Notes: generated by a model from the sequence alone, not told the origin. Shown: positions 1 through 5,188, numbered from the stretch's first letter. The stretch is DNA of 5,188 bases from Desulfocapsa sp. (GCA_029934815.1 JAOZLM010000185.1:1-5188), one strand, 5' to 3'. A program made the numbers and translations.

Positions 1-142
1 CAAATTTGCGTTCCTCGAATATAAAGTTTTTTACTTAGCCATCCAAAATTTAGGTTTTTACAAGTTTTTCAAAAGTAGTCAAATCAACTCGTGGCCAAAT
101 GGTACTCTATAACAAGTGGTTAAGGAAATGAAATGTCCAGAT

Positions 143-187
143 ACTGAAAAGGGAACAAGCCCGATCCCCAAGGAGAGGTAGGCTTGT
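143..187 (-). terminator. Possible terminator of the ferredoxin gene
   Basis: Read on the - strand, ACAAGCC (187-181) pairs perfectly with GGCTTGT (161-155). A short inner stem, TCTC against GGGA with one G-U pair, is possible around a CTTG loop, and the hairpin is followed by the U-rich run TCCCTTTTC. This fits a moderate intrinsic terminator for the ferredoxin transcript. It now lies about 117 bases beyond the stop codon; without the 217-305 element it would lie about 20 bases beyond it. The T-run is interrupted and the stem has an internal loop, so the call is tentative. Confidence 0.4.
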
Positions 188-210
188 AAACGCTAAATGC
201 CAAACCGGTT

Positions 211-216
211 ACATTT
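211..216. repeat. Target-site duplication, left copy
   Basis: ACATTT directly abuts the left terminal inverted repeat and is repeated exactly at 306-311 beside the right one. The bases flanking the pair differ (T at 210, C at 305), so the repeat is exactly 6 bp. Confidence 0.55.
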
Positions 217-305
217 GATGACTTCGTAAAAAGGTAATATATGGATAAGCTGTCATTCCGGATCAGGTCCGGAATGACAGCGTTGAAACTCTTTACGACG
301 CCATC
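217..305. mobile_element. MITE-like palindromic repeat element
   Basis: An 89-bp non-coding element. Its left end GATGACTTCGTAAAAAG (217-233) and the reverse complement of its right end, GATGGCGTCGTAAAGAG (289-305), agree at 14 of 17 positions, giving terminal inverted repeats. ACATTT occurs immediately outside both ends (211-216 and 306-311), as expected of a 6-bp target-site duplication. The interior holds a perfect 14-bp-arm palindrome (249-262 and 268-281) around a 5-base loop. It has no coding capacity, so movement would need a transposase from elsewhere; I do not recognise the parent element. Inner palindromes containing TCATTCCGG are, from memory, common dispersed repeats in many bacterial genomes. 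The right end overlaps two bases of the ferredoxin stop codon. Confidence 0.7.
249..281. repeat. Perfect 14-bp-arm palindrome inside the element
   Basis: The arm GCTGTCATTCCGGA (249-262) is perfectly complementary to 268-281, with the loop TCAGG at 263-267. The RNA hairpin would be very stable on either strand. No T-run follows directly on either side, so it is not a classical terminator, though it could protect or shape the 3' end of the ferredoxin mRNA. Confidence 0.85.
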
Positions 306-492
306 ACATTTCAGTGACAGTAATGGCCCCTTCAGGACACACTTCAACGCAGGTTTCACAGCCAAGACACTCGTCTTCTTCAACGACCTCAGCTTTACCA
401 TCTACCATCTCATAAACCTGAGCCGGACAAGCATTAACACACTCTTCATCACCAGCACATTTGTCTTTGTCTACAATAACTTCCCAAGCCAT
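304..492 (-). CDS. 7Fe-type ferredoxin ([3Fe-4S]/[4Fe-4S], D. africanus Fd III-like)
   Basis: A 62-residue cytoplasmic electron carrier. The first motif is C12-x2-D15-x2-C18-x3-C22-P23, with Asp where the second cysteine of a standard 4Fe-4S motif should be. The second motif is a complete C42-x2-C45-x2-C48-x3-C52-P53. By family rules, cluster II uses C42, C45, C48 and C22. Cluster I keeps C12, C18 and C52 plus D15, so it should be a [3Fe-4S] cluster that can convert to [4Fe-4S]. The same CxxDxxC arrangement is known from Desulfovibrio africanus ferredoxin III, which has similar length and surrounding sequence. The start is set by AGGAGG (503-498), five bases before the ATG. The protein is strongly acidic, as is usual for ferredoxins. 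It stands alone with no redox partner gene nearby, so its partner is unknown. Its TGA stop lies across the edge of the 217-305 element. Confidence 0.95.
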   Translation of the reverse strand: MAWEVIVDKDKCAGDEECVNACPAQVYEMVDGKAEVVEEDECLGCETCVEVCPEGAITVTEM

Positions 493-588
493 GACAGCCT
501 CCTAAGATAACAAGCAGATAATTGTTTGTTCTACTCTGTTTTTTAGATTCAGTAGTACCGCTTTGGAACACTAATTTCCTGTAGTGAG

Positions 589-617
589 CAGATAATTCAG
601 AGGCCCTTGTTTGTCAA
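589..617 (-). promoter_or_regulatory. Candidate sigma-70 promoter for the ferredoxin gene
   Basis: On the - strand a perfect consensus -35 TTGACA (617-612) is followed, after 17 bases, by TATCTG (594-589), which matches the -10 consensus only in its first three bases. Transcription would start near 582, leaving a leader of about 90 bases. The -10 lies inside one copy of the AGCAGATAATT repeat. The ideal -35 and spacing support the call; the poor -10 weakens it. Confidence 0.4.
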
Positions 618-706
618 GAATATTTCATTTGCTCTTGAACACTTTATTGGTAGACGTATGAACTCATCACTTCCTTTTAAGATTACTTGTTTTACTGGAA
701 AAATCA

Positions 707-736
707 TTGACCCTAATTGATGTTATCTAGTAAAGT
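707..736 (+). promoter_or_regulatory. Candidate promoter for the CxC/CxxC protein gene
   Basis: TTGACC (707-712) and TAAAGT (731-736) are separated by 18 bases, with matches of about 5/6 and 4/6 to the sigma-70 consensus. The -10 is contained in the left arm of the inverted repeat at 728-756, so a protein bound there would block polymerase. The leader would be about 45 bases. Confidence 0.35.
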
Positions 737-756
737 CACGCTTTCATACTTTACTA
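728..756. promoter_or_regulatory. Operator-like 9-bp inverted repeat
   Basis: TAGTAAAGT (728-736) and ACTTTACTA (748-756) are perfect inverted copies. Their centres are 20 bp apart, about two helical turns, as expected for a dimeric repressor. The left arm covers the candidate -10. It could instead form an 11-base-loop hairpin in a leader, but it is AT-rich and has no T-run, so it is not a terminator. The regulator is unknown. Confidence 0.45.
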
Positions 757-787
757 TTACCTTAGCACACACATAGAGATCACAAAA

Positions 788-1144
788 ATGACTAAATCAA
801 AAAAACTCTCAAAAAAAAATCAGCAACTTATAGCAGAAAAAAATGAAATGGCCATGGTTGAAGGCATCCTTGAAGGAAGTCCTGATGGTGTAGGCGTTGT
901 AATCCTTCGCCTTGAATGCGGCTGTAAAAAAATGGCCGCTGTGGGCAAAGATGGTGAAGCTGCCTCTAAACTTATCATTTACAGGGATCAGGCTGAAAGT
1001 ATTTGTCCAAAGTGCAAAAAAGATAATGGTGCTTTTATGCGCGTCACTGAAGAATTTATCCACTGGCAAAAGCCAGAGCCTTCGCAGGACGATCAGGAGA
1101 TGATACGAATAAAAGTTTTTGGTACTGCTCCACCAACCAATTAA
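788..1144 (+). CDS. Hypothetical small protein with CxC and CxxC pairs (zinc-ribbon-like)
   Basis: A 118-residue soluble protein that I cannot assign to a named family. Residues 1-20 are lysine-rich and probably disordered. Residues about 24-95 look like one compact domain with two cysteine pairs, C44-x-C46 (in ECGC) and C73-x2-C76 (in CPKC), 26 residues apart. Four such cysteines suggest a structural Zn(II) site of zinc-ribbon type. The tail after about residue 95 is polar, with prolines. There is no signal peptide or membrane segment, so it should be cytoplasmic. The ATG at 788 has only a weak AGAG (775-778) in front; later ATGs (848, 854) have nothing better. Natural codon use, the conserved-looking cysteine pairs and a regulatory-looking upstream region support a real gene. 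The lysine-rich N-terminus would allow nucleic-acid binding, but that is inference. Redox or iron binding by the cysteines is an alternative. Confidence 0.75.
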   Translation: MTKSKKLSKKNQQLIAEKNEMAMVEGILEGSPDGVGVVILRLECGCKKMAAVGKDGEAASKLIIYRDQAESICPKCKKDNGAFMRVTEEFIHWQKPEPSQDDQEMIRIKVFGTAPPTN

Positions 1145-1370
1145 CAGTCATCGCTCCCCAGACTAATTACCGTTTTTTTTACCGTCTTCAAGGCTCCCTA
1201 ATTACTTGTTACCACTAAATGTATTCTGGTTTTAGACTTTATACGTAAAAACTTTAGCTTGCTTTTTCACACTCTTATGGGTATTTCTGTAAATTAAATC
1301 TATTCAAATTTTGCCTTTCATAGGCGACTCTTATTAAGTTAATTCCATATATCGTTAGGGAGAAACTGTT
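1145..1370. other. Intergenic gap before the coiled-coil gene
   Basis: An eight-base T-run (1173-1180) follows the 118-residue gene, but only a 4-bp AGTC/GACT stem precedes it, so termination there is doubtful. A minor hairpin, GCCT-ttcat-AGGC, lies at 1313-1325. No promoter with convincing boxes was found; the best pair, TTGCTT (1259-1264) and TATTTC (1282-1287) with 17-base spacing, matches only 3/6 in each box. Confidence 0.4.
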
Positions 1371-3320
1371 ATGTCCACAGCCAAAATTTTATTCATAAGC
1401 TTTATCTCGATTTGCATTGTCGGAATGTTTCTCCTCTTCTCCATGCAGAAGAGTTCACAACTTTCGCTTGATATGGAAGATATGCAGCTTATCTCCAAAG
1501 AAAAAGACAATAAGATTGCCTCAATCAAAGATGCTCTTCAATCCGCTAATACCACAATTAAGCAGGTTCAGGCTGAAAATACAAAAATCCCTAAACTTAA
1601 AAGCAGCCTTGAAACCATAGAAAAAGAGAAACTGGTCTATATCCAGCAGCTTGATGATTTTCAGGCCGAACTACAGAATCAGGTTGATCTGGCAGGACAG
1701 CGCTTTACAGAGATAGCAACACTACAGGAACAACATAATAGTATTAAGCAGGCCCATACAAACTTACAGGCTGAGAGCACAGAACTGTTAACGGCCCATG
1801 AAGCTACACTGCTTGATCTTGAAAACAGAACATTAATGATTGAGGAATTCACAGAGACACTGGTCAAAAAAGAACGGGTTATTCAAATTTATAAAGAAAA
1901 ACTCGATAAAGCCGCAGAAGATATTGTGGTTTTACAAACAAATGACTCCAATGAGCAGCTTAATCTTGTTCTTATCCTTGATGAGCTCGCCAGAAAAACT
2001 GCACTTGCAAAAGACCTTGGCAATAAGCTTAGCACTGCAAATAATGAAGCCATTGCTGCTGGAACTGACCCAAACACCACGATTGCTATAAACAATGAGA
2101 ACCAGGCTTTAGTTGATAAACTGAGTCTTGAAAATGATTACCTTGCAACTGGAATCAAAGAACTTAAAACAATCATAGAAGAACTGGAAATAAGTGAGGC
2201 ATCTGCTAAAGAGCTAATTGATTCTTTTACAGCTGAGATTGAACAGCTTCAGTTTCTCATAGTCGATAAAGACAAAGCACTTGCAGCATTACAATTGGAC
2301 GCCAATGCCTCTGCACAACTGATTAATCAGCTATCCGTTACAATTACTGCCCGTGAGGAGGAAGTTGTAGCTGTTAAAGAACAAACAATGGGGATTGCAG
2401 CACCATTAACAGAAAAGATCACTGGTCTTGAGCTGCAGGGCACCAGAGCAGCCACCCAAATTGAAGATCTCACCGACAATTTGAAGCAATCTCAAACCTC
2501 CCTTGCTACAATTGCAGAAGAGAAACAGTTAATAAATGATGAACTTGTATCTACTAAAGTTGCCATTGAATCGATGCAGAATAAGCTTGGTGACGCTGAA
2601 ACAAATCAGACTGCATTGCAGGATAGCATTTCAGCATTTGAGCAGGAACTTATAACTAAAGATGAAGCAATGGTCACCATGACAGCAGCACTCGCAGCTG
2701 CTACTTCACTAGCTGCTGAGAATGAGACTTTTGCAGCAGGATTGAACGAACAGCTTGCAGCTTCCCAAAATGCAGCCACTGTCCAAACGACAGAAATGGA
2801 AGAGCGCATCTCAAAACTAATTGATGAAGTTGCCACTGCCCAGGCCGTTACAACAGAACTCACAGAGAACACAGCTAATCTTCAGGCACGAAATGATGAG
2901 CTCCTTGCTGCACTTGCCGCAAAAGAAGAGCAGATTGAAGTCATAGAAGATATAGCGGTTGAAGCGGTAATTGAAGAAGAAACAATCATTGAGGCACTAG
3001 AAACAGCCACTGAGCCAGAGACCGAAGCCGTACCTGAACCGGAAGCTGTCGAAATCATCGTAGTTGACGAAGTAACTGAAACAGAAACCGCACCTGCAGA
3101 AGCTACTGAGCCACTCGAAGTCGTAGTTGTCGATGAAGTTATTGTTGATGAAGTTATTGCTGTTGAAGACCAGGTGACTTCAGACGCATCTGTTGAAATT
3201 GTAGCTGAGGAAATAGTCGTTATAGATGAAATCGTTGCCGAAGAGGTTGAAGCACCAACAGAACAGGCTGTGGAAGCAGTTCCTCTGCAAGAGGACTCAG
3301 ACAACGAAGAGAATATGTAA
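1371..3320 (+). CDS. Membrane-anchored long coiled-coil protein with acidic Val/Glu-rich tail
   Basis: A 649-residue protein of unrecognised family. Residues 6-24 form one strongly hydrophobic helix with Lys5 before it and no obvious cleavage site. This predicts an uncleaved anchor with the N-terminus inside and the rest in the periplasm. From about 27 to 525 the sequence is rich in Leu, Glu, Lys, Gln and Ala with heptad-like spacing and very few prolines, as in SMC-like coiled coils. A likely break occurs near 222-245 (AAGTDPNTT), and the second half is alanine-rich. Residues 519-649 contain 46 Asp/Glu and no Lys, Arg or His, and carry repeated V-V-D-E-V units. The start is supported by AGGGAG (1357-1362), eight bases before the ATG. 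A strong terminator follows, so the gene appears monocistronic. A structural or envelope-spanning scaffold is plausible. Database hits to Smc-type ATPases would reflect coiled-coil composition only, since no Walker motif is visible. Confidence 0.9.
   Translation: MSTAKILFISFISICIVGMFLLFSMQKSSQLSLDMEDMQLISKEKDNKIASIKDALQSANTTIKQVQAENTKIPKLKSSLETIEKEKLVYIQQLDDFQAELQNQVDLAGQRFTEIATLQEQHNSIKQAHTNLQAESTELLTAHEATLLDLENRTLMIEEFTETLVKKERVIQIYKEKLDKAAEDIVVLQTNDSNEQLNLVLILDELARKTALAKDLGNKLSTANNEAIAAGTDPNTTIAINNENQALVDKLSLENDYLATGIKELKTIIEELEISEASAKELIDSFTAEIEQLQFLIVDKDKALAALQLDANASAQLINQLSVTITAREEEVVAVKEQTMGIAAPLTEKITGLELQGTRAATQIEDLTDNLKQSQTSLATIAEEKQLINDELVSTKVAIESMQNKLGDAETNQTALQDSISAFEQELITKDEAMVTMTAALAAATSLAAENETFAAGLNEQLAASQNAATVQTTEMEERISKLIDEVATAQAVTTELTENTANLQARNDELLAALAAKEEQIEVIEDIAVEAVIEEETIIEALETATEPETEAVPEPEAVEIIVVDEVTETETAPAEATEPLEVVVVDEVIVDEVIAVEDQVTSDASVEIVAEEIVVIDEIVAEEVEAPTEQAVEAVPLQEDSDNEENM
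3132..3161 (+). repeat. 15-bp tandem duplication in the acidic tail
   Basis: GATGAAGTTATTGTT (3132-3146) is followed directly by GATGAAGTTATTGCT (3147-3161), identical at 14 of 15 bases. It keeps the reading frame and encodes DEVIV then DEVIA. A related stretch, TCGTAGTTGACGAAGT, occurs near 3058-3073. The tail probably grew, at least in part, by in-frame duplication. Confidence 0.7.
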
Positions 3321-3344
3321 CAATCCAGTACCTGCTTAAATAAT

Positions 3345-3385
3345 AAAGGCCGACTCACTGTATCCAGTGTGTCGGCCTTTTCTTA
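3345..3385 (+). terminator. Strong Rho-independent terminator
   Basis: A 16-bp stem (3345-3360 with 3365-3380) has one T-T mismatch and a TATC loop. Its GC-rich core, GGCCGAC/GTCGGCC, is followed by TTTTCTTATTTAT. It lies 24 bases after the coiled-coil stop codon and separates that gene from the DUF711 gene. The other strand also ends in an AT-rich stretch, so some bidirectional activity is possible, but no gene converges on it here. Confidence 0.9.
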
Positions 3386-3569
3386 TTTATAGCAGTTCTT
3401 TTTTTCTGCACTTTGTCAAAGCAGATTGAGCGACATCTGACTTATGCGAAAGCACCTCAACTAAAAACGCTTATTAAAGGATTTGAATTCCGGACATTAC
3501 TAACTCGATGTTGGATTGCATTTATTAACAGACCCTTTTTAATTGAAATCTCTTTAGAGGAAAAAAGAC
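3386..3569. other. Leader region of the DUF711 gene
   Basis: It must hold the DUF711 promoter because a strong terminator lies just upstream. The best candidate is TTGCAT (3516-3521) with TTAATT (3539-3544) at 17-base spacing, which is weak. A small hairpin, CTTTG-T-CAAAG, sits near 3411-3421. No riboswitch or clear operator is recognised. Confidence 0.35.
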
Positions 3570-4802
3570 ATGAGTTATAAAAATAAAGATTCTTGTCGGA
3601 TACGAACAATAACGACATTTTTGTCCCTGGATAAAGACAAAGGAAGCTGGAAGAAAGAACTGCTTAAAGCATCACAACTCTGCTCTGATTTAACAAAAGA
3701 ATTTCAAAAAAGCGGCTATTTGGTTCAATCTGTCAGAATTGTCACGAATCCATTTGGAGAGTATCTCAACACGGATAGTGTGGAAAGTGCAAGATCAGGC
3801 TTAATATATCTCAGTGAACTATTACACTCTTCTGATATGCCAAAAATTCGACTGCGATTTGCTATTGGCGAAGCCAGAACCAAACATGAAATAGAAATTT
3901 TGCCGGAATTAGTTAAAGAATTTGGGGATTTGTGCAACGTATGCGTTAATGTCGATCTTGATGAATTTGGTGTGCTAGACAATAAATTGATACAATGTTC
4001 ATCAGAAGCAATAGTAAAAATTAGTGAAATTACTCCAAGGGGTGAAGGTAATTTTAATTTCACAGTGAATTTCAACTGCAACCCGCTGATTCCTTACTTC
4101 CCTGCCAGTTATCACAGAAAGGAACTTGAAAACTGCTTTGTCATCGGTCTTGAAACACCAGACTTGCTTGTTGATGTCCTGAAAGACTTCAATCAAGGTA
4201 CAGGCTCTCAACGCCATAACGATTTGTTTAAAGGCTATTATGATGTTATGAGCCGAGCTCTTCAATATCATATATCGAATATCAATGATTTAATTGGTAA
4301 AGCTGACATTGACAGCTCTTTCACCTTTTCCGGTTTTGATAGTTCTGCTGCACCTTCAAAAGATTGTGCTAGCATGGTTGAGGTGTATGAACAAATGGGT
4401 GTGGAGTATTTTGGAGCATCGGGTACAGTTGAAGCATCATCACTATTAACGAAAGTTTTTAAGTCCATTCAGGATGTTGAGCTTGTCGGCTTTTCAGGGC
4501 TAATGCTCGCACTCACAGAAGATACGGGGCTTGCTCAGGGAACTATTAACTCAAATTTTGATATCCGGTCTTTGTTAACGTACAGTGCGGTTTGCGGTAT
4601 AGGTCTTGATACCGTGCCAATCCCTGGTGATACACCTTTGCATAAAATTTCAGCACTCATGAGAGATACCGGCACAATGGCTTACCGCTTAAACAAGCCA
4701 TTAACCGTCCGCCTCTTTCCAGTACCGGGATTGAGTGCTGGTGACATGACGGCCTTTGAAAGTGATGATCTTTGCAACTGTGCAGTCCTTGCTGTTCCAT
4801 AA
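3570..4802 (+). CDS. DUF711 / UPF0210 family protein, divergent short form
   Basis: A 410-residue cytoplasmic protein. The C-terminal half matches the DUF711 (UPF0210) pattern as I know it: FGASGT (281-286), VGFSGLMLAL..ED (306-318), the signature VCGIGLDTVPIPGDTP (341-356) and RLFPVPGLSAGD (381-392). Bacterial relatives such as Streptococcus pneumoniae SP0239 have VGLDMIAIPEDTP in the same place. The N-terminal R-I-R-T-I-T (10-15) also fits, but residues about 60-240 are divergent. Typical bacterial members are about 450 residues; this one stops soon after the last shared motif. From memory the family has a fold related to pyruvate formate-lyase, but no glycyl-radical motif is visible and the function is unknown. 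It has 11 cysteines, including C122-x2-C125 and C402-x-C404. The start is set by AGAGGA (3556-3561), eight bases before the ATG. The usual neighbour, a small ACT-domain regulator, is absent from this window. Confidence 0.88.
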   Translation: MSYKNKDSCRIRTITTFLSLDKDKGSWKKELLKASQLCSDLTKEFQKSGYLVQSVRIVTNPFGEYLNTDSVESARSGLIYLSELLHSSDMPKIRLRFAIGEARTKHEIEILPELVKEFGDLCNVCVNVDLDEFGVLDNKLIQCSSEAIVKISEITPRGEGNFNFTVNFNCNPLIPYFPASYHRKELENCFVIGLETPDLLVDVLKDFNQGTGSQRHNDLFKGYYDVMSRALQYHISNINDLIGKADIDSSFTFSGFDSSAAPSKDCASMVEVYEQMGVEYFGASGTVEASSLLTKVFKSIQDVELVGFSGLMLALTEDTGLAQGTINSNFDIRSLLTYSAVCGIGLDTVPIPGDTPLHKISALMRDTGTMAYRLNKPLTVRLFPVPGLSAGDMTAFESDDLCNCAVLAVP

Positions 4803-5188
4803 CTCAAGATTTTCTATCTCGATTGTTCATGATCACCCTAGAGAGTTTTAGAACTGTATCCATTACGGCTGTTACCGCTGTTTCGCCTCTTCCTCTCATG
4901 AATGGTATAGCCTACATTGTCATACTCATTGCTTTTTCCTCTTGATAAGAAATTAATCAACAATGGGTAGTTACACAATTTTAGTTACTGCCTCTTTGAT
5001 TAACCTTCTTCCTGATAAGTGACCTTTTTGAAAAAACCTGTGCTGGCTTGAAGATAAAAATCAGAAATCAGCGATGCACAGTCTATGTAATTATTAAGAA
5101 TAATATAAAATTGTATACCTTATCACTGGCTGTCTCAGCCTCCAGTCATCATATTTTTCACTAAAGTGTTTGTTACGCATATCGGGAA
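4803..5188. other. Gene-poor right flank
   Basis: There is no supported gene. Two short + strand frames (4829-4945, 38 residues with a hydrophobic C-terminal half; 4963-5022, 19 residues) lack ribosome binding sites. A - strand frame is open from the right edge to a TAA at 5096-5094. No clear terminator follows the DUF711 stop codon. An extended hairpin (4953-5003) and a small hairpin near 5125-5146 are the only structure seen; the latter has ATTTTT eight or so bases later on the + strand. Confidence 0.5.
4953..5003 (+). other. Two-stage potential RNA hairpin
   Basis: TTAATCAA (4953-4960) pairs perfectly with TTGATTAA (4996-5003). Inside it, GGTAGT (4966-4971) pairs with ACTGCC (4987-4992), with one T-G wobble that works only in + strand RNA. 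The direct repeat TAGTTAC lies at 4968-4974 and 4982-4988. It is not a terminator because no T-run follows. It may be chance in AT-rich DNA. Confidence 0.3.

Larger units (their letters stand above)
1..303. other. Gene-free left flank
   Basis: No convincing gene lies here. A frame on the + strand is open from base 2 to a TAA at 110-112 (36 codons), but it has no recognisable motif and could be chance in AT-rich DNA or the tail of a gene outside the window. The supported contents are the hairpin near 155-187 and the palindromic element at 217-305, both described separately. Confidence 0.5.
493..787. other. Divergent intergenic promoter region
   Basis: This gap separates the leftward ferredoxin gene from the rightward 118-residue gene and should hold promoters for both. 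It contains an 11-bp direct repeat, AGCAGATAATT, at 513-523 and 587-597, a candidate promoter for each gene, and an operator-like inverted repeat at 728-756. A 20-codon frame at 658-720 has no ribosome binding site and is not called. Confidence 0.6.

Noticed and set aside
249..281. Central palindrome read as a Rho-independent terminator
   Set aside because: The nearest T-run on the - strand is about 16 bases past the stem and none follows on the + strand. Its position inside terminal inverted repeats explains it better as part of a mobile element.
211..311. CRISPR repeat or CRISPR-like array
   Set aside because: There is a single palindromic unit with no regularly spaced repeats and spacers.
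120..401. 93-residue - strand frame overlapping the ferredoxin
   Set aside because: It overlaps the ferredoxin in another frame, runs through the palindromic element and has no ribosome binding site, while the ferredoxin has unmistakable cluster motifs.
241..510. 89-residue + strand frame opposite the ferredoxin
   Set aside because: It is the shadow of the ferredoxin gene and begins inside the repeat element.
658..720. 20-codon + strand frame (MNSSLPFKITCF...)
   Set aside because: It has no ribosome binding site, and it overlaps the candidate -35 of the next gene.
1371..3320. SMC or chromosome-partition ATPase
   Set aside because: The resemblance is coiled-coil composition only. There is no Walker A or B, no hinge domain, and a membrane anchor is present.
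2882..3358. 158-residue Ser/Thr-rich open frame on the - strand
   Set aside because: It is the antisense of the GAA/GTT-rich acidic tail: the low-complexity Ser/Thr composition is a by-product of those codons. It has no ribosome binding site and runs through the terminator hairpin.
3725..4271. Two - strand frames inside the DUF711 gene
   Set aside because: They are antisense shadows of a gene with clear family motifs, with no upstream signals of their own.
4829..4945. 38-residue + strand frame with a hydrophobic C-terminal half
   Set aside because: No Shine-Dalgarno sequence precedes the ATG. A short hydrophobic run is expected by chance in T-rich DNA.

Overview
The window is AT-rich bacterial chromosome with four convincing protein genes: three on the + strand and one small gene on the - strand. 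Long gaps separate them, so each looks like its own transcription unit rather than part of an operon. The best clue to the host is the 62-residue ferredoxin. Its cluster I motif is C-x2-D-x2-C-x3-C-P, the arrangement I know from Desulfovibrio africanus ferredoxin III. This points to an anaerobic sulfate-reducing or related (former Deltaproteobacteria) organism. The species cannot be fixed from the sequence.

Layout. Bases 1-303 carry no gene. They hold a hairpin that could be the ferredoxin terminator (about 143-187), then an 89-bp MITE-like palindromic element (217-305) with imperfect 17-bp terminal inverted repeats and a 6-bp flanking duplication. The ferredoxin gene (304-492, -) reads into this element: its stop codon straddles the element's edge. 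Bases 493-787 are a divergent promoter region, with a consensus -35 for the ferredoxin and a 9-bp inverted repeat in front of the + strand gene. Bases 788-1144 encode a 118-residue protein with CxC and CxxC pairs, probably metal binding, function unknown. Bases 1371-3320 encode a 649-residue membrane-anchored coiled-coil protein. Its last 131 residues contain 46 acidic and no basic residues. A strong hairpin terminator follows (3345-3385). Bases 3570-4802 encode a divergent DUF711/UPF0210 protein. Bases 4803-5188 hold no supported gene, only a possible structured element and a short open frame running off the right edge.

Nothing in the sequence shows that the four genes act together. The clearest finds are the repeat element inserted exactly in the ferredoxin stop codon, apparently swapping TAA for TGA without altering the protein, and the basic-residue-free acidic valine-rich tail on the coiled-coil protein. 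I see no CRISPR array, tRNA, rRNA, defence system or complete transposase gene.
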